Shown in pieces: positions 1 to 11,396 of a stretch of DNA of 64,000 nucleotides (positions are counted from its first letter, which is position 1; each line of letters begins with the position of its first letter). The notes below the pieces were generated by a model. The model saw only the letters and a program-made list of their open reading frames with translations. It ran no database searches and was not told the origin of the DNA. A program made the position numbers and the translations under genes. Source of the stretch: Linepithema humile (Eukaryota > Arthropoda > Insecta > Hymenoptera > Formicidae); contig NC_090129.1 of NCBI RefSeq assembly GCF_040581485.1, positions 18,037,264 to 18,101,263 on the forward strand, read 5' to 3'.

Positions 1-458
1 CGACAAAAGGCGAAGACTCAAACTGATAATATAGTGTATCAATCTTAACAAGAAATATATTTTTAGAACTTTTTAAACTATATATATAAGTAATATATAA
101 AAAAAAAATTCAAACCAGTATATTCAATTTTATATTGAAATAAACTTTTAAATTTAAATTTGTGGTATTCAAAGATTTTATATTGTAATGCAATTTTTGA
201 TCCAGTAAATTTTTGCGTTGTACGAAGAATTTTTTCCTTGATCATTACTGTTGGAGTCATTTAAAATATGCTAAAATAAATGACAATAAACTTTCTTAAT
301 TTGATTTCACGAGTGGGAGATCTTCTTCCATCTCCCCAACTATGTCCTCCGGAGGTTTCCTGCAAGGGATCGGCAAGCGAGTGAATCAATGAAGAGCGAT
401 CGCATGCCCATGCAAAGGGACACAAACGTAATCTCACATCTCATCACATGGGACATAC
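1..458 (-). other. Start of HR3 intron 5; ligand-binding domain exons not in window
   Basis: AT-rich sequence after the exon 5 donor, running to the left edge. No ligand-binding-domain text of the ROR family is present in any frame, so the C-terminal third of HR3 must lie to the left of this window. Confidence 0.75.
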
Positions 459-848
459 TGGGCAGACTCGGTACTTCGTCGTCTTCGGATGGGTTGCTGA
501 CCCTCTGCTGTTGGCTGCTCAGGAAGGTCGTCGAGTCGACCATCGTGTACGAGCCGTGGCTCAGGCCGGCGAGCTCGACGGTGGTCTCTTGCTTCACGGC
601 AACGATCCCGCCGCCGCTCAACGAACCGCTGCCGCCACCGCCGCCTCCACCTCCGGCAGCCCCGCCGGCGGCCGCGGCTGAACCACCGCCGCCGCCGCCG
701 CCGCCGCTACCACTACCACTACCGCTACCAGCACCGCTACCACCGTTACCACCACCACCACTACCGCCGCCGCCGCCGCCTCCGCTACCGCCACCGGCAC
801 CGCCACCCCCCGCGCCGCTCCCAGTCGTCGAGGCGGACAGAGACTTCC
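459..848 (-). CDS. Hr46: HR3 (Hr46) exon 5: glycine-rich hinge with a VKQE motif (3' end approximate)
   Basis: Acceptor GCGCATCAG|GG at 848 is the choice that keeps phase with exon 4 (ACC-G joined to GG gives Gly). The frame gives KSLSASTTGSG, then about 70 codons of Gly with Ser and Ala (positions 822-609), then GGGIVAVKQETTVELAG, SHGSYTMVDSTTFLSSQQQ and an acidic RVSNPSEDDEVPSLP. VKQE (residues 333-336 of the 1b form) fits the sumoylation consensus Psi-K-x-E. The acidic Ser cluster fits casein-kinase-2-type sites. I place the donor at CTGCCCA|GTATGT (exon end 459, phase 1). GAT|GTGAGA about 26 bases further is an alternative, so the end is uncertain. The Gly tract is much longer than in Drosophila DHR3 as I recall it. 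The Pro-rich frame on the opposite strand is its shadow. Confidence 0.82.
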
Positions 849-3800
849 CTGATGCGCCGAAAAGTCAAAGTTCACGAGGGCTTGAATTGGTCTCGGGGGT
901 TGGGCCGAATAGGTCTAAATATTTCAGCCCTGTGAATGAGTCCTATGAAGGGCCTATCTTACGCCTGGGCAAACCAGACACGTGTCTTTACTTCCCTTTT
1001 ATTAAAGAGTAGTATAGGGAAATAGTGTCTTCTTTTTCTTTTTTTTTCTTTTTTTTTTAAGTAAAAAGTAGTATTTAAATCTGTGATTCCATGGATAATA
1101 TATGTTCTTTAGATTCCCAGAATTCCAAAGATAGGCTCTACCTATGTGGGGTGCTTCGAATGAAGGAGGGAAGTAGTGTTTTTCAAGGAAAAATGAGTCA
1201 AAACGTGTAAAAAATATTTAGTTTAAAAATTCTGGTCATTAAACTCTAAAATTTGCAATATTAGACAGAGTTTACTATTACAGATTTTATTGAAGTAGTT
1301 ACTATGCAAAATTGAATGCATCTAAAATTCTATTAACGGTAATAGTTAATGATTTCTCGGGATGCTCTCTACACAATAAAACTTCGTCTATATCCAATTG
1401 AACTGGGTTTAAACTATTACCGAAACATCTGCAAAGCTTCACATATAAGTTTGATTAAAGTTTGAAACCTGCCTCTTAATAAATAAAAAGTAAGTGTATC
1501 ATGGCGTATATCATAGGTAGATCTATGTAAAATATGATATTACATTTAAATGTGTAATGAAATGTTCCTGCAGCAGAGTTGAATGTGTTCGTGCTCTATT
1601 CTGATTGGCAACTCTGCTGCGATTAGAATAATTTCTATTACAGTACATAACATTCACGTGGGAAAAATTTTGTATTCGAATTCGGTAATGATTTTTCTTA
1701 ATTTTTAAATGGTAGTGTATAAAAATATATATTTTTTTAATTCAGTATTATGTTATTAATTTATATAATTTATGAAACAAACATTTTGTAACAATAGTTA
1801 ATTCTTTGGTAATACTAGAAATTAGTTTTTTATTTTCTAGACTTTCAAAAAACAGTTTCCATGAATTTGCATACAGTTTAATGAATTATTAATAAATTAA
1901 AAAGATACAAAACAAATATTTTTTAGCGTTTTTATTTAAAAATTGTGATAATAATTGTAATATATTTAATAATTCTTTTTTCTAACAAAGATATCCTGTT
2001 CAGTAACTAGTGATACACATCGTCGTCGTATCAGCCGGTTGTATGACGCGTTATTGATCTATTCCGTATCTCCGGAAAGTTTCGTGTATTGAATCGAACT
2101 TAGACTTGATCAATTTCAACTAACGTGTTACAAGCTTTGTTAATTAAATTCAAGTTAAGGCGGACGCAATCGATTTTGCGCCTGGGAAACTTGGAACACA
2201 AGTATTTTACCACACAAGTTTGTCGTACTAATACATTGATAAATTTAATGCCAGAATTTTTAATATATACAAAAAATGTAAAAAATATACGAGTTAGAAA
2301 TATAAACAGCCAATATAAATTATATTCGCAAATTTTTGTAACAAATTTTTAATCGGTTAGGTATAAATTATTTTATTTGCAAACGACGTAAAAAAAGCAT
2401 ATCATATAATGTAAAAATAACAATTTTTGTGCAAATTATAATATTGTTTATGTAGATAGATGAAATCGTGATATAATTTCTGTATAAAATTTTCCAAAAA
2501 ACAACAGAAATATTTACAATATAAAAGTGAACAATGTTAATATATAATATATTTGAAAATTTCTATTTTTTACAATTATAAGATTAAAATTAGATAAAAA
2601 AAGGTAAATTTTGAAAATAAACTTTATGTCAACATTGCAGAAACCATTGTCGCGCAATAGAACATAAAGAATATTTGCGGTTTTGACTGAGAAATCATAA
2701 TTAATGACAAGGAGGCTGGATGGAGGAGAGATCTGGTGACATTAAAGACGCGATGCAATTAACTGCGGGTTAATGACAGTGCTATGGAATGCGTTTAACA
2801 TGCCAATTATAAAGTGAAAACTTAACAGTTATCCCTAGATTACAATTCCAATTTGGCGCGTACTTATTAAAATAATCCCTTATGCAAGCGCGCTAATTTT
2901 AATCTTTATATAATACATCGAAATAAATTTATGGTGATGAGAATTGCATGAACATTTATATAGAATATAAAAGAGTGATGCAGTGGAAATTTGTGAAAGT
3001 ATTATCCTTTTCAGTTCTACTATCCTATCGCAATTTTTATCATCTAAAGTGAAATGGAAGTTTTATATATCACATTTTAATGCGGCAATAATACGAAAGG
3101 CTAACGTGTCAAACGGTTAATTCTATAAACCGGAAAAGGTTTTAAATAAATTTCGTATTTGTATTCTTTAAAGCTTTAAATTTTTCATCATATTTTGTGA
3201 GATTTTTTAAGTAATACTATATACATATATTGGAAATTCATAAATAAACCATACTTTTATTATTATGTAAATTATTATATATCAAAAAATTTATGAATAA
3301 ATAATATTTTCATTATTAAGAAACATGTAAAGTTATTTATTTGCAAAAAGATACAAATTTAGATTAGCAGCGAGTTCCAGAAATATCGTCGCTCATTTCT
3401 CTTCAAAACTTGAAGAGCAACTTGGAATAAATTTTTTCTTAATGGAAATTTGATTGGACATTTGTTTTCTCATAACTTTGCAACTTTCCTCATTAAATAC
3501 CTTTGTAACTAAGCTCCAATTTAAGATTCTTTTAAAGTAAAGTTTAGTTTAAATAGAACAGCTAAGGGGAGGGGGGGAACAGGCCATCTTTGTTATTCGT
3601 GGAATTTAATGCGCGACAAAATCTTATAATCTTTCTTTCTAGTCTTCAATATCTCAATAACTAACTATTTATACCGAAATACAATCATCCTTTATTTTTA
3701 TTAATATATTCTTCACTCTAATATAACCGACAATAATTCTGGAAAATCAATTACACATTTCGTCAAAAATTGTCAATCTCGACAATGAGAATAAAACTGT

Positions 3801-3982
3801 ACTTCAATTGTGTCATAAAGTTTCTCCTTTCTGCATTATCATATGATGAAAAATATTAGCACGATCTTGCTTCTTACTGTCGCTTTCGATGACGCGTGTT
3901 TACTTATGAATTTTTGCATCACGCTGGGATTAACCACTAATTGGTCCACGTATCGGAAAGTTGTAAACAAAGCACTACTTAC
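849..3982 (-). other. HR3 intron 4 (3.1 kb)
   Basis: AT-rich sequence between exons 5 and 4, with no convincing exon, RNA gene or mobile element. Simple T- or A-rich runs occur (for example near 1037-1058). A short frame of about 75 codons at 2125-2352 on the plus strand has no recognisable content and is treated as chance. Confidence 0.8.
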
Positions 3983-4209
3983 CGGTGGTGACCACGCTGG
4001 GCAGCACCCCGGTCGCAGTGACGGCCGAGGGTGTGTCGGGCGCGACGGTGTCCGCGACCTGCGTTTGCGTCGGTCTAGGATCATAGGTCGTCGTGCTGTC
4101 GACGTAGTCGGCGCTAAGCTCATAATTCGTCATCGCCTGATGATTGTAATTCGTGTAACCGCCGGTGCCGGGCCCTGACGACGTGTACTCACTACCGCCG
4201 TACGTATAC
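3983..4209 (-). CDS. Hr46: HR3 (Hr46) exon 4: hinge region
   Basis: Acceptor CGAGTAG|GTATACG at 4209; donor ACCACCG|GTAAGT at 3983. The exon gives residues 173-248 plus one base. It begins YTYGGSEYTSSGPGTGGY, contains YELSADYVDSTTTYDPRPTQ and ends in a Thr/Val/Pro-rich segment. From family knowledge, the ISADYVDSTTYEPRST segment of Drosophila DHR3 is the counterpart of the central motif, which fixes both frame and identity. The acceptor lacks a strong polypyrimidine tract, but it is the only AG nearby that keeps the phase (GG joined to G gives Gly). The role is a flexible D-region linker between the DNA- and ligand-binding domains. Confidence 0.92.
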
Positions 4210-4524
4210 CTACTCGAAATACGCACTCCGATGAGTCGCGTTGTTTATGAGAAGTGCAAGTTGGCATCAGAAACGAAAGAAATAAAAAAAAAAAAACCAA
4301 AAAAAAGAAAAAACAAAAAACAAAACAGTCAATAATATTCGTATTTAAATTTATATTACAACGATGGGAATTATATTAAGCTATTTATTGCGAATAGATC
4401 TTCGTAAGACTCTGGTTAAATTTTGTTGAATTTTGTCGAATGAAATGGAGAAAATTTTCGGATGCTTTTAGCAAGTTTAATATAACGTTCCCTTATTTTA
4501 ATATAGATTTTCAATTGTACTTAC
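4210..4524 (-). other. HR3 intron 3 (315 bp)
   Basis: A short intron between exons 3 and 4 with donor GTAAGT and acceptor GTAG|GTAT. It contains an A-rich stretch on the plus strand near 4280-4325. On the minus strand this is a T-rich tract, but it lies well upstream of the acceptor. No gene is seen inside. Confidence 0.85.
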
Positions 4525-4690
4525 CCGCCATTGTAGGGGTGGTGTTGATCCGAACTGCTTGGCGTCTGATGCTCGAACACGCTGCTGTCCGGCGCTGTTT
4601 CCGAGGCCGCTCTCATTTGCGCCCTATGAAATCTGACCTCGTCCTCGACTTTTTCCCGTTGTTTTTTCGACATGCGCCCAAATTTAACGG
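4525..4690 (-). CDS. Hr46: HR3 (Hr46) exon 3: C-terminal extension of the DNA-binding domain and hinge start
   Basis: Acceptor GTTTAAAG|CC at 4690; donor GGCGG|GTAAGT at 4525. The exon encodes residues 118-172 plus two bases. It opens with [19 protein letters not shown], the basic T/A-box extension by which ROR-type receptors contact the A/T-rich 5' flank of their site. [13 protein letters not shown] then leads into a hinge ([25 protein letters not shown]). From memory, Drosophila DHR3 has a closely parallel hinge ([20 protein letters not shown]). Phase 2 at the donor matches the single-base start of exon 4 and restores a Gly codon. Confidence 0.95.
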
Positions 4691-7600
4691 CTTTAAACAA
4701 TACAGAGAGTTTCATTAAGATTATTATGTTAGATCAAACAATTAAAGAGTTAATCAGTTAAGAATAAATAAATTGACATTAGTAACGATTCGTTCGTTTT
4801 GTATTCGATGATATTAATTCAAGTACAGATTAAGATATGCTAAATGAAAAATTATTATATTTTAAATTAAAATATGCTAAACATGCTTTTATAAAAAAAA
4901 AATATTTTTTACATCTTCATTGCTTTCAATATATTAAATAAAATCGATAAAAAATTATCAATTGTTTATGATTATGAAATTATTTTTTGACATTCTTTCA
5001 TAATGTCTTTTGTCCATGTTTTAATTAATTTAAGTTCATTAAATTACAAATCAATAATGATATTAATTCTTAAATGCTATACATCGTGTACAGCATAAAA
5101 TATAAATTCCAGAATTCTAAGAATTTCACAAAATAAATAATATGTAGAGCTTAATCATTCGATGTACTTTGAGATCAAAATAGTCTTTTATACTACGCAT
5201 AAATTTTTTTCCGTCAGCCTTGTAGAAATATCGATTTTTATTCTATCTTATACTTATTATACCAAGTTATGCAAGCGACATAAAAATTTCATTGCAATTC
5301 TCTCGCCACGCAACTTCCAGATAAGGAAAAAAAAACATGTATAATTAAATAGCGCCAAACGCTCTGAATTTATCGTTTCTTTTGTTACTCTAATCTTTTA
5401 TTCTATTTTTACGAACTTTATCGGCTGTTACGAACAATCATAGAGATCAGATAAGAAAGACCATCAATGCGACAGCTCATTGTGAGGTGATAAAATCTAA
5501 CGGGTGTTCTACGGATCGAGATTGTGCCATCGCACACGAGCCATCTCTCTCCCTTGGCCGCTCGGCGGACCGGTCGGTCCCTTCCTTGCCATAAAGAAGG
5601 CATGGCGAAGAACGCGGAAGAGCCTCGCCGCGTCCTCCTCGTCTTCTTCGGCGACGCTATCGTCGTCTGGTCGCGACGCACCCACCCGATGACGTCACAC
5701 AGCGCGTACTATAGCTTGGGCAATGCACGTGTGCTATTCCGAAAGCATAATATGATAGTCAGAATAGCCGTAACTTTATGTACGATTTCGTGTATTGAGA
5801 TTTTTGGATCACTTTGGAATCGGCTTTCTCTCGATAAAAATATTAAGGTATTTAATAGTCTTTTTTTTTTTTTTTTAATTAAAAATTAGACTTGCGTGAA
5901 TTAAGTTCGGATAAATAAAATCTTGTTTTCAGTTAATATTATATTTAATTGATAATATATTATGTAATTTGTACATTACATAATATCACATTAAGTTCAT
6001 TACATATTACATTTTCTTAATTGCAGTTTTGCTCTTTTAATCACTTTCAAGGTTTGACCTTTTTCAGTAGCATTTTACTTCCACTTGCGCAATTAAGATT
6101 GCAAAATTATTGCACATTTGCTAACGTAGAGAGTTTAATTTTTATAACTACTTGAGACGTTAATTTTTAAGGTTGTTGACGAAACTGAGAAAGAATTGCT
6201 AAAATATCTTTGAAAATTACATTTTTAATTATAAGAAGAAATTTTCCATTTTTCTACCGCCGATTTAATTTTGAAATGAAATTTTATAAAATCGAGAAAA
6301 ATTGAATTGAAAATTACGCCATAAAAACATAAATTAATTACAGAGTGCAAATAATAATTTTTGAAAATACTGACGAATGTTTTTTAATTGTTTTTTCCCA
6401 ACGTGCAGAATAAATTTGCTTCATTAAAATGTGTTTTACATTATTTCACGCCGAAAATATTAGATGTCAATGTATTTCTCAATCGAAAATAAAATAGAAG
6501 AAAAGAACAAAACAGCAACAAAGGAAAGCAATAACTTTTGTTTATTTTTTTTTTCAATAATCTCAGTGGTGCGAAAAATAACCTTTTTCGACTACTTTGC
6601 TCACGGTATCAATGCATTCTCGATTTATCCGGTTGCTGCACGCGTACAATCATACGCGTACGTGTCACAAGGGTGGTCGAGGGTTCGAATGACGAGTGGG
6701 GACCGAGGGGATGATAAGAGGAATCGCGACGTCAGCGGCTAACCAAACAGCTATCGTGCGGAGGTACGGCGAAGAGAAGAGAGAGGAAAGCGGAGGGTGA
6801 TCGACCGAACGCGGATAAAGCGCGAACGAGAGAATGAAACGAAGAGAGAAGGAAGGAGAGAGAGACGGAGATGGCAACAGGAAGAGTATGCACCGACCGG
6901 TAGCTTACGATGCACTTTCTGGCATTCTGTGTACGAGCGCGCACGCGTTGAGTAGAAACGATGTGTTTGCTGCTTATCGTGCCGGAGGGTAAATAAAGTG
7001 ATACTGAATTTGAAATGCGCGTCGAGACGGGTCCCACTCTAAATCCTAGTTTAATCCTTTCAAGCCCTTATTTATTAAAAAAAAATTTCGTTTCTTAAGG
7101 TGCTCTTTGCATTATTATCAATTTTTTTATTCTTTATTTCACGAGTGATGAAATAATTAAAACATCAAATAACTACAATTTAATTAATTAATTAGTTACT
7201 GTCAATGTACTTGTGTAATTTGTAATATGATATTTTGAAAGAGTCAAATTAAATTATTAAGAATTATATAAAAAATTTATATATTCATTTATATATTAGT
7301 AAAAAGAATTGGCAATTTTTAAAAATCTAGCAAATTTTAACAAATTTTAAATGTTAAATATGAAATTTTTGCTACTGATATGTGGCACATTTAAATGAAT
7401 CTCTAATATTTTATTAAAAATACTTTAATCTCTATTAAAATTAACTTTCTAATATACAGTTCAATCTTGTTTTGTTTCAAATATTGAAACATATTTACCT
7501 ATATTCAATACATTTCTCTGCAAGAAATATTACAAAACTTAATTGTAGTCACTAGGTGTAATAAAATAGAGGAGTCCACTCCAAAACCAAAAATCGAGTG

Positions 7601-10600
7601 TAACATCCTGTCATTATATTATAATTAACACTTTTATCAGAAACGCGTGATTTTTACATTATTCAGTCGCTACATTTTATTATTTATTTATTATATCGTA
7701 TAATGAATAATTTTAACGGGCCAGATTTGAACGCAAATCGTGCAACGACCGCTGTTGACGGTATTTGTCCGGAGAAAAAAGCTATGTTTGATAATTGGCC
7801 ATCGAAAAGCAGGAAGCTGCGGTCATGCCTGAATATCGCGGCTAAATATCGTTCGAGTCATGTGAAGCGACAAAACATTTTGACTTCGCGTAAAATTATT
7901 TATTATGAGAACAATTAATAATATATGTAATTATGTTAATAACAAAATATATAATATAAAAAATATTTTAATTATATAATATATTATAAAACTAAACTAC
8001 ATAGTAAAATGTGAAAAAATTATTTAATAAATCTTTACTTGAATATATGTATAGGTATACTTTTTGAAATCCGTAAATTATTCAAATCAAAATCCGCTTT
8101 ACTAATAAGATTATTTTCAAATTTATACTATTTTTATTTTAAATTTTATTTTAATTAAATTTTTATTTTAAATTTTAAATTTAGAAATCATTTAATATGG
8201 TATTAATTATCGAAATATACTAGCAATTAAAAATTCTTGGTAATTTAAATTTTAAAGTAATAAACACATTTGAAATGTAGCATAAGAAATCAACACTAAT
8301 TAGCATCATTTTGATATTAAAACAAAAATTTTTGTTATCGATAATAATACAATATTATACGTGTTTGCTGTGTATTTGATCTATTTTTATATTATTTATA
8401 TACAATTCGTAATCAACTACCTTTTATTAACAACTGTATGTAAATTGTCGTGTCGAATGGTGTTTGTGGCGTTTTCGAGATCTTTGATCGCACGACACTC
8501 AATTTAGATTCGCGGAAGTCACAATCACGAGATTACAAAAATAGCTGGCGCATATAAAATTTATGCCACACCTTTGCTAGTCAAATCGGGTTTATTTATC
8601 GAACGATGTAAAGAAGTTCAATAATGCGAAATCGAAGGACAAAACAAATTTGTTAGAGTAATAACACTATTTTTTTTCGAGATATATCAAAAAATAAATG
8701 CACTGTTTTTAAAAATATTTGAAATCAATCATTTTTCAAGCAAAAAGAATACAAATGGACAATTTCTCTTTAATTTTTTATGGTAAATTACTCAATAATT
8801 ACATTACTAGTAAGTTTATTTACTTTATTTATATTTATTGGAAGAATTATCTCCTATTAATTAAAAAATAATATTTATTTAATTACTTATCCTTTTAAAA
8901 CTTGTTTGAAAATCTTCAAATACTAAACTTTTATTAAACGATGTATACGTATCTGGAATATTAAATTACGAGAGTCAAAAAGGAACCTTAATGTGGCAAT
9001 GAAAAAGAACTGTAAATATTAAGATTACTTTTTGATTTCTTCTTTGTATATTAAAATTTTATCGAGTAAATAATATATCCTCTTGCATATTGAGAAATAA
9101 GTTTCCGCCTTTGATGCACATTTTTCGGGACACCATATGTATCTGTCGCGATAATCGCACGATATGTCTACGGTGTGTTGCCATACCGTGTACATTGATA
9201 AGGAATCCGGTTCATCGTCTTCTCGAAGCACACATGCGTATACCTCATGTAACTTAGATGCATCTTCGTGCGAACAACTTTGATAATGTTGAGTTGTCAG
9301 TTCGTCAATCAACTTAGATCGATCACAAAACTGTTCAAATTTTATCTGTTTTATCTTTATTATTTTATTATTAGTCACAAATTTAATAAAAAACCTATTA
9401 TCCTTTTCTAAAACATTATTCTCTTATTATTAATTTTTGTTCTTGAGATTTTTCTAAACGAAATGCAATTTAATAAAATACAATAACATTACGAGGCATG
9501 TTATGCTTATTTGCAACAATAAATAGTAAAAAATCTTTGAATAATAGAAGAATCAACCGCACGCAATTTCACTCGGATCCAGGATCGCCACCTTAACTAC
9601 CATATTTCCGACCGGCTTCGCCCGATAGACTTTATCTGCTCACCCACGAGGTATCTTCCGTCTCGATTCGTCTTGACGGCCTTGTCTATTAATATCACAG
9701 CCGCCTTCGAGAATAGGCTTCGGACAACGTATACAAACGCAGCGGTTTAACGCGCCGAAGACAGTTCGTGGCTCGTTCTGATAAGGTGCAGCGATGACTC
9801 GCCGCCGGGAGGAGAGACGGATTCTGATAAGGGGTCGTGCACCCCGGGTTGGCGTGCGTAGCAATTCGCATCTATAAAGCTGCCTTCGTCATATGTTTCT
9901 CCGATTTTTCGTCCGAAAGAATTTATTTTGCGTCACCTGATAATGCTTGATACATTATGCAAGAATTTATTACTAAGAATGCTCTTACTTTTTTTACTCG
10001 CAATTTAATTTGTCGGAAATTTAAAGATGTAACAATGCAATATTAATATTTAAATCTAAACGAATTGAGTTAAGTTAGTTAAGTTTCTACAAGAATTGAA
10101 TTTGGTGCAATCATGTCGTTTTTAAATATTCATCGAAACATTATACGTAAAAGTGTATGATTATTTTGCGTCGACGAAAAATATCGCGTTAGACGCGTCC
10201 ATTTTACGGATTTCATTTTTTTTCCCCGTCACGCATTATTCGTTCACATATTGCGTCATATTATCTGCATCAAGTAAATATCGAGCATTGGTGTTGTCCG
10301 AACATGTCGCAATATCGTATCTGCGCGCGACAGTCTTTCGAACAAAGGAGCTTTTTAAATAACTCGTGTGACGCTACGCTATGTTCTACGTTAATCCCGT
10401 GGAATTATATCACGCAAGATCTGTTTGGATAGTATCCACCGATTGTGTGAATAAGATATTACCGCGTTTGTCGCACAGACGCGTAATGTTATGGAATTAT
10501 TTTAGATCATTATCTAAGATTAAATTAAATTCCGAAACTATTACAATATAATGATTCTATTATCTTCTTACGAATTCATTGTTTTCTCATAAAGGAAAGA

Positions 10601-11168
10601 ATTTTCTTTATCTTATTGTATATAGACATTCAGAAGAAAGAATGTAATGATATTTGTATAATATATAATCTCTCTAATTTGAAAATAATATAATATACAA
10701 AAATACATGAAGTAAACTGTATTAAGTCACATGAACATAATTTTTCAGAAGGATTTAAAGAGATTTTTCATATTCTTTCAATAAAATATTTATAATGTTT
10801 CGTATTCACAGACATAATATCAAACTTCGATATGTTTCGGAAAATGAAGTTGTGTGAATACGATTTTAATGTGACTTAACTTTATCCAACCAAAATCTCT
10901 ATTAAAATGAAAATATTCACTAAAAACATTTGCCATTGGGTAAAAATTGGATTACAGAGTCTCGTAATAACATTAACACAGTTTTCGTGAAAAAATGTGA
11001 CTTAGCACAGTTTACCTCGTATACTTTTTTTCTGATTTGATAACAAGGATAATGTGTGAAGCGATAAAAACCTCCATATGTCTGCATTTCGAGAATTGTA
11101 CAGATTGACGCGACTTTTCGCCGTTTTGACGAAGGTGATGAAAGATTAGAGCAGTTGAAAGCACTCAC
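4691..11168 (-). other. HR3 intron 2 (6.5 kb)
   Basis: AT-rich intron between the zinc-finger exon and its extension exon. It contains moderately GC-rich patches at about 5500-5720, 6640-7030 and 9560-9880 without recognisable protein content. There is also a degenerate A/T tandem repeat near 8130-8185 and the open frame at 9025-9345, described separately. Confidence 0.8.
9025..9345 (-). CDS. Unrecognised Cys-containing open frame, possible last exon of a nested gene
   Basis: A minus-strand frame of just over 100 codons ends in TAA at 9025. It has no ATG at its start, so it could only be coding if spliced in. AAACAG (exon from 9345) and GAACAG (exon from 9330) are available acceptors just upstream. 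The text FCDRSKLIDELTTQHYQSC ... DISCDYRDRYIWCPEKC ... ICKRIYYLLDKILIYKEEIKK is mixed in composition, contains seven Cys and is not low complexity, which is unusual in this AT-rich intron. I do not recognise a family. The spacing does not fit insect odorant-binding proteins. It may equally be a chance frame or a decayed repeat. Confidence 0.2.
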   Translation of the reverse strand: MKFEQFCDRSKLIDELTTQHYQSCSHEDASKLHEVYACVLREDDEPDSLSMYTVWQHTVDISCDYRDRYIWCPEKCASKAETYFSICKRIYYLLDKILIYKEEIKK

Positions 11169-11396
11169 CATCTCTTGACATGCCGAGGCGTAGGCACTTT
11201 TGCAACCGACAGTACTGGCACCGGTTTCTGTTTACACGGTCGACCACACAATTCTTGTTCCGCGGACATTGATAGTTGACGACCGACGACTGCGACCGCC
11301 TGAAGAAGCCCTTGCAGCCCTCGCAGGTGATCACGCCGTAATGCACGCCGCTGCTCTTGTCCCCGCACACCTTGCACGGGATTATCTCGATCTGGG
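11169..11396 (-). CDS. Hr46: HR3 (Hr46) exon 2: two-zinc-finger DNA-binding domain
   Basis: Acceptor ATGGTTACAG|CCCAG at 11396; donor GAT-G|GTGAGT at 11169. The 228 bases supply residues 42-118 of the 1b isoform (both end codons are split). They encode the whole C4-C4 nuclear-receptor DNA-binding core. Finger 1 uses Cys49, Cys52, Cys66 and Cys69, with the P-box CEGCKG that specifies AGGTCA-type half-sites. Finger 2 uses Cys85, Cys91, Cys101 and Cys104. The text [18 protein letters not shown] and the [21 protein letters not shown] tail are diagnostic of the HR3/ROR group. HR3 is an early-late ecdysone-response factor that binds as a monomer to A/T-rich-flanked RGGTCA sites, represses early genes and helps induce ftz-f1. 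No Cys is missing and the frame is intact. Confidence 0.97.

Noticed and set aside
389..1012. Plus-strand Pro-rich frame of about 200 codons
   Set aside because: It is the antisense shadow of the Gly-rich HR3 exon 5 (GGN codons read backwards give Pro), with no start context or homology of its own.
6049..6061. AAGGTTTGACCTT palindrome considered as an ecdysone-response or FTZ-F1 element
   Set aside because: Spacing and half-sites do not fit the inverted-repeat ecdysone element or the TCAAGGTCA site; a chance palindrome is likely.
6670..6700. GGTTCGAAT resembling a tRNA T-arm
   Set aside because: No matching T-stem, acceptor stem or anticodon arm around it; several similar words elsewhere also fail.
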